From: CAYLOP01 sp964385305
GTDB lineage: Bacteria > Chloroflexota > Anaerolineae > Anaerolineales > E44-bin32
Direction: 5' to 3'
Assembly (NCBI GenBank): GCA_964385305.1
Contig: CAYLOP010000086.1
Span: 1 to 13,321, forward strand
Length of the DNA: 13,321 bases
This document shows, piece after piece, positions 8,005 to 13,321 of this stretch (position 1 is its first letter; every line of letters begins with the position of its first letter). The notes beneath the pieces are model-generated. The model saw only the letters and a list, made by a program, of their open reading frames with translations, made no database searches and was not told the DNA's origin. Both the position numbers and the translations under genes were made by a program.

Positions 8005-8733
8005 GTGCTCGTCGAGCAAGCCCATAAAATACATCGGGGTAGTACATACGATCACACACATTTTGAACGACGGCGAAACGTCCTACGGTGGATGATCGAC
8101 AATATCGGCTTTCGTTTCCTTGCGAAAATCGACAAGGTTGAAGGGTTGGAAGACTTTCCTATGACCGGTCCTGCCATCGTGATGATCAACCACATTGCAT
8201 TCATCGACCCCATCGTCGTCCTGGGCAATTTACCACGTAATATTGTGCCGATGAGCAAGGTTGAGGCTTATCGTTATCCAATTTGGGGGATCTTTCCGTG
8301 GCTGTGGCATGTGATCCCTGTGCACCGCGAAACGGTGGATCGTGATGCGCTCCGTATGGCGCTCGATGTTTTGGGCGCAGGTGAAGTGATCCTGGTCGCG
8401 CCGGAAGGGACGCGCAACCCGAGACTCCAACGCGCCAAAGTAGGTGTGGCCTATCTTGGAAGCCGGAGCGGTGCTCCGGTTGTACCAGTGGCTGTCGAAG
8501 GGACTAGCGGCTTTCCAACCCTCAGCCGTAAACGCTGGCGTAAACCTGGCGCGGTTGTACGTATCGGGCGGCCTTTCCGTTTTCGATTAACAGGTCATCG
8601 CGCACGTCGGGACGAGTTGCGCATCATGACCGATGAAGCGATGTTCGTATTGGCGTCGATGTTGTCAGAAGAGCGTCGGGGCCATTATGCTGACATGAGC
8701 AGAGCAACAACCGAAACCATCGAGTTTCAGTAA
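8005..8733 (+). CDS. PlsC-type acyltransferase (second copy)
   Basis: This 242-residue protein is another member of the lysophosphatidic-acid acyltransferase family. Seen: INHIAFIDP with the HX4D pair H63/D68, IPVHRET (about 104-110), the canonical APEGTRNPR (E134, R137) and VVPVAVEGTSGF (about 159-170). The start is GTG with a good AAGGAG six bases upstream. No better ATG lies nearby until M30, which would leave the site unused. About 30 residues precede the first conserved region, longer than in the first copy. It lies 63 bases downstream of that gene and is probably co-transcribed. Two adjacent divergent copies suggest a division of labour, for example one for phosphatidic acid and one for another acyl acceptor; this is inference. 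The next gene is 189 bases away behind its own likely promoter, so this is probably the last gene of the long operon. Confidence 0.88.
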   Translation: MLVEQAHKIHRGSTYDHTHFERRRNVLRWMIDNIGFRFLAKIDKVEGLEDFPMTGPAIVMINHIAFIDPIVVLGNLPRNIVPMSKVEAYRYPIWGIFPWLWHVIPVHRETVDRDALRMALDVLGAGEVILVAPEGTRNPRLQRAKVGVAYLGSRSGAPVVPVAVEGTSGFPTLSRKRWRKPGAVVRIGRPFRFRLTGHRARRDELRIMTDEAMFVLASMLSEERRGHYADMSRATTETIEFQ

Positions 8734-8784
8734 TTCTCCCGTCAGCGCTTCACCCTTCAAGAGTTCGGGAAACAAAAACACGCG

Positions 8785-8834
8785 CTAAGTCACTGCTCGC
8801 ATTTGGGAACTTAGAGCAGCTAGAATGCGTCTAG
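8785..8834 (+). promoter_or_regulatory. Possible promoter region of the SIMPL lipoprotein gene
   Basis: The 189-base gap between the acyltransferase and the lipoprotein gene contains TAGAAT (8821-8826) as a possible -10 element, about 97 bases before the start. No convincing -35 lies 16-18 bases upstream. CTAAGT (8785-8790) and ACTTAG (8809-8814) form a 6-bp inverted repeat, and CTAGA/TCTAG flank the -10. The assignment is weak. Confidence 0.25.
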
Positions 8835-8922
8835 AAGTATGTGTGCAGAAAGCTCCTCGGGTGCATGGAGCGGATGCATGTCAGCATGAAACAAATCATT
8901 TCCATACCATTGGAGGTTTACG

Positions 8923-9666
8923 ATGTCAAAGATAACAAGCAAAACATGTCTGATCCTGTTGCTGATGGCAATGGGATTGGCGATTTTTGCAACCGGTTGT
9001 AGGACGATAAGCACACCCACCGATGCCCAAACCCCACCGTCCATCACGGTCTCGGGTTTTGGGGAGGCTCGGGGCGCACCTGATATGGCAACTATCCAAC
9101 TCGGGATCAGTGCTCTCGATGGCGACGTGGGTAAGGCGGTCCGCGAAGTTAATAGGATCACGCAGGCTGTCAAGGCTTCAGCCGTCGCCGCAGGGGTTGC
9201 CGAGGTGGATATACAGACCACAAATTACAGCGTCTGGCCGGAAGAGCGTTATGACCCTGAAAGAGGTCTGCCGACTGGAGAACGCATCTTCCATGTCGAT
9301 AGCATGATGCAAGTCATCGTGCGAGACGTGGATACGATGGGCGATGTCATCAGCGCAGGTCTGGAGGCAGGCGCCAACAATATCTACGGCATCTCGTTTG
9401 GCGTACAAGAGACCGAGATTCTGTCCGCCGATGCGCGCTCACAGGCGCTGGCGGACGCGCAGGAGCGGGCGAGCCAACTTGCAGCAGGCTTAGGATTGAC
9501 GCTGGGTGACCCCATCAGTATCACAGAAGGGGCGAGCGAGGCTGCCTCCGTACCTGCAGCTCGAGAGGTTGCAGCCGGTATCGGCGGTGGAGGCGGTGCG
9601 CCTATCAGCCCAGGTGAGACGCTCGTGCGTGTGCAGGTTTCTGTGACCTACGCGATCCTTCCATAG
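8923..9666 (+). CDS. SIMPL-domain (DUF541) lipoprotein
   Basis: This 247-residue secreted protein has a basic N terminus, a hydrophobic stretch LILLLMAMGLAIF and a lipobox ending A-T-G-C with C26. It is probably a lipid-anchored extracytoplasmic protein with about 222 mature residues. The rest is one SIMPL domain: ITVSGFGEARGAPDMATIQLG at its start, DIQTTNYSVWPEERYD, the GANNIYGISFGVQ segment, ARSQALADAQERASQLAAGLGLTLGDPISITEG, and a final beta strand LVRVQVSVTYAI after a Gly-rich stretch (IGGGGG). Family members have broad, poorly defined roles: some bacterial ones are periplasmic stress-related proteins (E. coli YggE type), and molecular activity is unknown. The ATG has GGAGGT five bases upstream. 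It stands alone, with a probable promoter before it and a long hairpin after it. Domain assignment is sure; function is not. Confidence 0.92.
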   Translation: MSKITSKTCLILLLMAMGLAIFATGCRTISTPTDAQTPPSITVSGFGEARGAPDMATIQLGISALDGDVGKAVREVNRITQAVKASAVAAGVAEVDIQTTNYSVWPEERYDPERGLPTGERIFHVDSMMQVIVRDVDTMGDVISAGLEAGANNIYGISFGVQETEILSADARSQALADAQERASQLAAGLGLTLGDPISITEGASEAASVPAAREVAAGIGGGGGAPISPGETLVRVQVSVTYAILP

Positions 9667-9712
9667 AACGCGTTCTGAGGCAGCGAGAATAGGGGCCTAA
9701 GCATGAATCAGA

Positions 9713-9762
9713 CGAGAACGACGGGTGAAGCTGTCCACACAGTCTTTACCCGCCGGTTCTCG
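9713..9762 (+). terminator. Long hairpin after the lipoprotein gene, terminator-like
   Basis: CGAGAAC (9713-9719) pairs with GTTCTCG (9756-9762), CGGGTGAAG (9722-9730) with CTTTACCCG (9744-9752; one G-U), and CTGT (9731-9734) with ACAG (9739-9742) around a CCAC loop. This gives 20 bp broken by a small internal loop and one bulged T. It sits 46 bases after the lipoprotein stop and 60 bases before the glmS -10 element, where a terminator would be expected. It lacks a proper U-run, so it may instead protect the 3' end of the message or be a repeat element. Confidence 0.5.
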
Positions 9763-9822
9763 CTCTCTTGCAGTCTTGGGTGTGCGTTTTGCGCTTCTGG
9801 GAAGATCCCGGCGTTTTGCGGG

Positions 9823-9828
9823 TATAAT
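9823..9828 (+). promoter_or_regulatory. -10 element (TATAAT) of the glmS transcript
   Basis: A perfect TATAAT lies about 68 bases before the ribozyme cleavage site. Transcription would start near 9835, giving a short leader before the ribozyme. No good -35 hexamer is seen at 16-18 bases (the region reads GGGAAGATCCC), and there is no TG extension. The position upstream of the ribozyme supports it. Confidence 0.5.
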
Positions 9829-9896
9829 GGTGGGGCAATTAACGAGTTGGCAAACGAGGAGGTGAACGGGAGATCGTTTCAACGTAGGGAAAGGTA

Positions 9897-10120
9897 GCGC
9901 AAGGCCCCGGGAAAATCGGGGAGACGAGGATGAGGGTTCCCTGTTTCGCAGCAGGGCTAACCGAATAAACCTGGCGGTTCACACCCGCCAGCTCGGGAAA
10001 ATCGAGAGATCAGCGGATGCCCTCCGGGCGTGCCACGGCCCGTACTTTCCCCTCTAACTGGATATATCACGGCAAAGATCGCACCGGTGACGGAGCGGGC
10101 AAAAGCGTGATGGGTGGCAT
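9897..10120 (+). ncRNA. glmS self-cleaving ribozyme with an enlarged core insert
   Basis: This RNA in the glmS 5' UTR is cleaved when glucosamine-6-phosphate binds as cofactor, lowering glmS expression. Seen: AGCGC with the expected cut before G9897; P1 CCCCG/CGGGG (9905-9909/9917-9921); conserved GACGAGGATG (9923-9932), whose first G corresponds to the catalytic guanine; P2 GAGGG/CCCTC (9932-9936/10020-10024); AATCGAGAGATCAGCGGATGC ending at 10020; P3 CGGGC/GCCCG (10025-10029/10038-10042); the P3.1 pseudoknot TGCCAC/GTGGCA (10031-10036/10114-10119); P4 ATCACG/CGTGAT (10066-10071/10106-10111); and P4.1 CGCACCG/CGGAGCG capped by GTGA. C9898-C9900 can pair with G10013-G10015 (P2.2). The glmS start follows 35 bases later. 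About 60 bases (9939-9999) with two hairpins interrupt the usually short stretch between GGGTT and ATCGA. Position, core motifs and pseudoknot agree, so the family call is firm; activity of this variant is inferred. Confidence 0.93.
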
Positions 10121-10155
10121 TCAAAAACGTAGCGAACTTCCTATGGAGGCGACTT

Positions 10156-11997
10156 ATGTGCGGCATCGTCGGTTACGTCGGTACGCGTGACGCGACGTCG
10201 ATCATTTTTGAAGGGCTGAAGCGGCTTGAGTATCGCGGGTATGACTCAGCCGGTCTGGCGGTGATTCAAGATGGTAAGATCAAGATTCGTCGTGACGCCG
10301 GAAAGTTGGCGCGTCTGGGAGCGCTTCTTGATGAGGATCCGGTTCAAGGTCAGATAGGGATCGGCCACACGCGCTGGGCGACGCATGGCGTTCCAAGCGC
10401 GCGCAACGCCCATCCTCATGTTGGTGCTTCTGGCGAAGTTGTCGTCGTCCACAACGGCATCGTCGAGAATTACCTCACCTTACGTGATGAGCTAACTGCG
10501 GAGGGAGTGACCTTTAACTCCGACACCGATTCGGAGATCATTGTTCATCTGGTAGAGCGGTATTTGGCGATGGGGCACGATCTGGCCGAGGCGGGTCGAC
10601 GAGCGATCCTGCACCTGCAAGGTTCGCACGGCATTGTGCTCTTATCCATCCGTGAGCCCAATCGTATTGTCGCGGCGCGCGTCGGAAACGCGGGCGGGGT
10701 AGTGATTGGGGAGGGTGAAGGGGAGATGTTCATTGCCTCAGACTTGCCAGCCATCCTGGAGCACACGCGGCGAGTGGCGTTCCTCGACCCGGGGCAGATG
10801 GCCATTGTCACGCAGGATGGATTCCAGATGTGCAGTTTGGCAGGCGAATCGATTACACTGGACGTGCAAACGGTGCCCTGGGATCCTGTCTCGGCGGAGA
10901 AGGGTGAATACAAGCACTTCATGCTCAAGGAGATTTTTGAGCAAGTCCGCTCAACTACGGACACGATCGCTGGGCGCGTCGATTTTGACCAGGGTCGCAT
11001 ATTTCTCCCCCAACTGAATCTAACGCCTGAGATTGCTTCTCAGGTTCAGAAGATCATCATCACGGCATGCGGTACGGCGGCGCATGCTGGCATGGTGGGT
11101 AAGGTGATGATTGAGCGCTTGGCACGCATCCCTGTCGAGGTGGATATCGCCTCGGAATTCCGTTATCGCGATCCGATTGTGGATGAACATACGGTCGTGC
11201 TGGCCATCAGTCAATCTGGGGAGACGGCGGACACGCTGGCAGCCATGAATGAAGCACGCGAACGCGGGGCTATTCTGTGGAGCATCGTGAACGTCATTGG
11301 CTCCCAGGCGATGCGCATAGCCGACGGATATATCGGCATGCAGACCGGTCCGGAGATCGGAGTGGCCTCTACCAAGGCTTTTACCGCGCCGTTGATTGAT
11401 CTGTATATGCTGGCGATCTTACTCGGTGACATGCGGGGTGTGATTGAGCCTGAACGTAGGCGGAAGCTCACACGTGACTTACGGCTCATACCCGATCTGG
11501 TGGGGAAGTGCCTCGACCGCGCTGAACAAGCCGAAACCATCGCTCGAGAGTTCAAGGATGTCTCGCATTGCTTATACCTCGGTCGAGGGGTTAATATGCC
11601 CATCGCTTATGAGGGCGCGTTGAAGTTGAAGGAAATCTCCTACATTCATGCTGAAGCCTACCCGGCTGGTGAGATGAAGCATGGCCCGATTGCCTTGATC
11701 GATGAGGAGATGCCTGTAGTGGCGATTTGCCCGCGCGATCCCTGGTATGAGAAGATGTTGAGCCAGATCGAGCAGACAAAGGCGCGCGGCGGAATCGTTG
11801 TCGCCGTAGCGACGGATGGGGATGAACTGCTACCAACGATCGCCGACCACATCCTTTGGATTCCTGAAACACCCTGGCTTCTCAACCCTATCACCACAAC
11901 GATCCCTCTGCAGTTGCTGGCTTACTACATCGCTGTCTTACGGGGCGCCGATGTGGACCAGCCCCGCAACCTGGCCAAGAGCGTAACGGTCGAGTAG
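10156..11997 (+). CDS. glmS: Glutamine--fructose-6-phosphate aminotransferase (isomerizing)
   Basis: This 613-residue cytosolic enzyme makes glucosamine-6-phosphate from fructose-6-phosphate and glutamine, the first step to UDP-GlcNAc for peptidoglycan and other glycans. The start is the ATG giving MCGIVGYVG, because Cys2 must become the N-terminal nucleophile; GGAGG lies six bases upstream. An earlier in-frame ATG at 10114 falls inside the ribozyme and is rejected. Glutaminase domain: HTRWATHG (71-78), NAHPH (84-88), HNGIVENY (99-106), DTDSE (123-127). Linker EYKHFMLKEI (251-260). First SIS domain: CGTAAHAG (305-312), SQSGETADT (352-360), GPEIGVASTKAFT (398-410). Second SIS domain: LGRG (475-478), EGALKLKEISYIHAEAY (486-502), GEMKHGPIALID (505-516). 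The conserved tail is NLAKSVTVE. Length and motifs are complete. Regulation is by the upstream ribozyme, and a hairpin terminator follows, so the gene is probably monocistronic. Confidence 0.98.
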   Translation: MCGIVGYVGTRDATSIIFEGLKRLEYRGYDSAGLAVIQDGKIKIRRDAGKLARLGALLDEDPVQGQIGIGHTRWATHGVPSARNAHPHVGASGEVVVVHNGIVENYLTLRDELTAEGVTFNSDTDSEIIVHLVERYLAMGHDLAEAGRRAILHLQGSHGIVLLSIREPNRIVAARVGNAGGVVIGEGEGEMFIASDLPAILEHTRRVAFLDPGQMAIVTQDGFQMCSLAGESITLDVQTVPWDPVSAEKGEYKHFMLKEIFEQVRSTTDTIAGRVDFDQGRIFLPQLNLTPEIASQVQKIIITACGTAAHAGMVGKVMIERLARIPVEVDIASEFRYRDPIVDEHTVVLAISQSGETADTLAAMNEARERGAILWSIVNVIGSQAMRIADGYIGMQTGPEIGVASTKAFTAPLIDLYMLAILLGDMRGVIEPERRRKLTRDLRLIPDLVGKCLDRAEQAETIAREFKDVSHCLYLGRGVNMPIAYEGALKLKEISYIHAEAYPAGEMKHGPIALIDEEMPVVAICPRDPWYEKMLSQIEQTKARGGIVVAVATDGDELLPTIADHILWIPETPWLLNPITTTIPLQLLAYYIAVLRGADVDQPRNLAKSVTVE

Positions 11998-12039
11998 CGC
12001 ACGGTTGATAGAAATTGTTGGTCGGATGAAACACAAATG

Positions 12040-12064
12040 GCGGGTGGACTCTTTGTCCACCCGC
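12040..12064 (+). terminator. Intrinsic terminator of glmS
   Basis: GCGGGTGGAC (12040-12049) and GTCCACCCGC (12055-12064) form a perfect 10-bp GC-rich stem with loop TCTTT, 42 bases after the glmS stop. It is followed by AGTTTGTT, a modest T-rich tail. The strong stem and its place right after the gene support termination. Confidence 0.8.
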
Positions 12065-12129
12065 AGTTTGTTGATCGTGTATTCTTCGGAGACTTTTCTT
12101 GGCGAATTTGCAGGATTTCTTGTGTAAAT

Positions 12130-12452
12130 ACATGGCTCCTACAAACTGAGATACCAGAAGAGCTTCTTGAGTTAACGGATCTGGAAACCCAGAAGTATAA
12201 TACTTATCCATACCTAGTGCTGGATACTTACTACGGGTACATACGCGAACATAGCCAGGTGGAGGAAGAGCTGCTAGTGAAGGGTATTAGCGAGGATGGG
12301 TATCAGGGGATTCTTGGCGTTACTATGGCCGCTACAGAAGAAGAAGCCACCTGGAGAGGTTATTCTTGCACCTTCTGGCACGTGGCCAGGATGCCAGAGC
12401 GGTGCGTTGTGTGACATCAGATGAGATTAAGGATCTCCAAAAAGCGAGTTGA
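12130..12452 (+). pseudogene. IS256/Mutator-type transposase relic, frameshifted and truncated
   Basis: The reading frame 12130-12360 translates to TEIPEELLELTD...YPYLVLDTYYGYIRE, then LLVKGISEDGYQGILGVTMAATEEEATW. This is the central region of IS256-family transposases, including the first catalytic Asp of the DDE triad in LVLD (codon 12223-12225). After ATW the match leaves this frame and continues in another one from about 12360: LFLHLLARG...AVRCVTSDEIKDLQKAS (stop at 12450-12452), giving the family's 'L..RG...V..VTSD' block with the second catalytic Asp. A frameshift near 12357-12363 therefore splits the gene. The N-terminal third and the part with the third acidic residue are gone, and terminal inverted repeats were not recognised. 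The first frame has an ATG at 12037, but that lies inside the glmS terminator and is not a real start. Base composition is AT-richer than glmS. It cannot encode an active transposase; it marks a former insertion. Confidence 0.82.
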
Positions 12453-12470
12453 TCGAGTATAAAATCATCG

Positions 12471-12521
12471 ATATCCACTTCTCGAACGCAGAATACTATT
12501 TGATGGCAATGGAGTGGATAT
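12471..12521 (-). terminator. Inverted repeat at the 3' end of the GntR regulator gene
   Basis: ATATCCACT (12471-12479) is a perfect inverted match to AGTGGATAT (12513-12521), extendable to 11 bp with one G-T pair. It overlaps the regulator's stop codon and lies between it and the transposase relic. In the regulator's direction it could form a stem followed by a T-rich stretch (GATTTTAT), but the loop is about 30 bases, long for an intrinsic terminator. It could also be a trace of the mobile element. Confidence 0.35.
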
Positions 12522-13207
12522 TATTTGAATCCATATTGACGAAGGGCTCCTAAAGCTTGCTCAAGATGGTGGCGCATACATTCTTTTGCTTCCTTGGGGT
12601 CACGATTGCGAATTGCATTGTAGATATCTTTATGAGCCTTCAGTGATATTTCAGATTGACCAGGGATACTTAGTGAATGCTGTCGACTTTCTTGAAGATG
12701 TTCCCAAATTGCTGACATGATACGCATCACCACACGGCTTCGTGATGCTCGTGCTATATAGTCGTGGAAAACAATATCCTGAATGGCACCTGTTTCTCCT
12801 CTCGATATTGCTGCCTCCATTTCAGATAAGACGTCATCAAGTTTTTTGATCTCGTCATCATTGGCACGCTCAGCAGCCCAAGCAGCAATCTGAGCCTCGA
12901 GTACTATTCTTACTCCAAAGAGATCCTCAAGCAATTCCCTTTTATCCGCGAGGAATAGATCCGATGTGAGTGCTTGATCTATAGATCCCAGCTCACAAGC
13001 CACAAACGTTCCAATACCAGTACGGGCTTCAACAATGTCAGTACTTTTAAGCAATTGGAGACCTTCTCGTACCGAAGCTCTACTAAAACCCATTAATGAT
13101 GCAAGGTCCCGCTCGGAAGGCAATTTGCTCCCAGGAGGAAATCTGCCTTTTTCAATTTCTCCCTTTATTCTATTCGCTACAATTGTAGCAAGATTCTTTT
13201 GATTCAT
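12521..13207 (-). CDS. GntR-family transcriptional regulator, FadR subfamily (FCD domain)
   Basis: This 228-residue cytosolic DNA-binding protein has an N-terminal winged helix at about 5-70: NRIKGEIEKGRFPPGSKLPSERDLA, the recognition helix in FSRASVREGLQLLKS, and the wing EARTGIGTFV. A helical FCD ligand domain at about 88-220 has FGVRIVLEAQIAAWAAERA, D144 and H148 in DIVFHDYIARAS, H192 in KAHKDIYNAIRNRDPKEA, and H213/H214 in CMRHHLEQAL. These Asp/His residues match the metal-binding pattern of many FCD proteins. Such regulators usually respond to small organic acids or sugar acids; the ligand here cannot be told. The ATG is the only possible start, because an in-frame TAG lies one codon upstream; its ribosome binding site is weak (AGAAA). 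Low GC compared with glmS and the neighbouring transposon relic suggest acquisition by transfer. The controlled genes are probably beyond the right edge. Confidence 0.92.
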   Translation of the reverse strand: MNQKNLATIVANRIKGEIEKGRFPPGSKLPSERDLASLMGFSRASVREGLQLLKSTDIVEARTGIGTFVACELGSIDQALTSDLFLADKRELLEDLFGVRIVLEAQIAAWAAERANDDEIKKLDDVLSEMEAAISRGETGAIQDIVFHDYIARASRSRVVMRIMSAIWEHLQESRQHSLSIPGQSEISLKAHKDIYNAIRNRDPKEAKECMRHHLEQALGALRQYGFK

Positions 13208-13228
13208 TTTCTAATGTGCGTCGCAACT

Positions 13229-13295
13229 AGTAGGCGTTTCAGCCGAAAACACCTACTTGCCTTCGGCAAGAAGGCATCTTTCCACGTGATATCAC
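13229..13295 (-). promoter_or_regulatory. Cluster of inverted repeats upstream of the GntR regulator (operator candidates)
   Basis: Three structures lie within 90 bases of the regulator start. AGTAGGCGTTT (13229-13239) and AAACACCTACT (13247-13257) form an 11-base inverted repeat with one mismatch. CTTGCC/GGCAAG (13256-13261/13265-13270) and GCCTTC/GAAGGC (13259-13264/13270-13275) are overlapping, mutually exclusive stems. GTGATATCAC (13286-13295) is a perfect 10-bp palindrome. GntR-family proteins commonly bind such symmetric sites at their own promoters, so autoregulation is plausible. None matches the FadR-type operator consensus well. Confidence 0.4.
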
Positions 13296-13321
13296 AGAAG
13301 TCGAAATAGCATATATACAAC

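Noticed and set aside
9665..9676. Perfect palindrome AGAACGCGTTCT over the lipoprotein stop codon
   Set aside because: It is short, isolated and placed at a gene end; it may be chance and nothing links it to a regulator.
9731..9740. DnaA-box-like CTGTCCACA
   Set aside because: It is one base off the consensus, single, and lies in the loop and inner stem of the hairpin; no other origin features are present.
9703..9897. Small 64-residue ORF between the lipoprotein gene and the ribozyme
   Set aside because: It runs through the 20-bp hairpin and the TATAAT element, has no good ribosome binding site and shows no recognisable protein. AGGAGGTG at 9857-9864 has no start codon at a usable distance.
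9897..10120. RNase P RNA or a cobalamin riboswitch as identity of the structured leader
   Set aside because: The RNase P signature and B12-box motifs are absent, whereas the glmS ribozyme core, pseudoknot and gene context all fit.
10114..10155. N-terminal extension of GlmS (MAFKNVANFLWRRL)
   Set aside because: It overlaps the ribozyme's P3.1 strand, and GlmS needs Cys as the second residue, so the ATG at 10156 with GGAGG upstream is the start.

Overview
The window looks like a piece of a bacterial chromosome, most likely from the Chloroflexi (Anaerolineae-like). The main clue is the pair of giant 'YYY' (DUF2298 / Chlor_Arch_YYY) membrane proteins next to a family-39-like glycosyltransferase, a gene set known mainly from Chloroflexi and some archaea. 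The SD-led, fairly GC-rich genes fit this, but no rRNA or other phylogenetic marker is present, so the assignment is an inference.

Positions 1-8733 form one tightly packed plus-strand block. A YYY protein whose 5' end lies outside the window, a second complete YYY paralogue and a GT-C-type glycosyltransferase-like protein overlap each other by ATGA (4 nt). They are followed after 7 nt by cytidylate kinase (cmk), then by two different PlsC-type acyltransferases. The block therefore joins a probable envelope-glycan module of unknown chemistry to nucleotide and phospholipid synthesis (CMP/CDP supply and phosphatidic acid formation).

Positions 8734-9762 hold a monocistronic lipoprotein of the SIMPL (DUF541) family, followed by a 20-bp hairpin.

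Positions 9763-12064 form a self-contained glmS unit: a TATAAT -10 element, a glmS self-cleaving ribozyme, glmS itself and a clear hairpin terminator. The ribozyme has recognisable P1, P2, P3, P3.1 pseudoknot, P4 and a GNRA-capped P4.1. It also carries about 60 extra nucleotides with two hairpins inside a normally short conserved joining segment. This is the most unusual element of the window. It would let glucosamine-6-phosphate, the product of GlmS, trigger destruction of the glmS message, so control of amino-sugar supply sits beside other envelope genes.

Positions 12065-13321 look like an accessory region. GC content drops visibly (hand-counted 60-base lines: 42, 37, 52 and 32% against about 62% in glmS). 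There is a frameshifted, truncated IS256/Mutator-type transposase relic, then a minus-strand FadR-type GntR regulator whose upstream region is full of inverted repeats. The genes it controls are probably beyond the right edge. No tRNA, rRNA or CRISPR array was seen.
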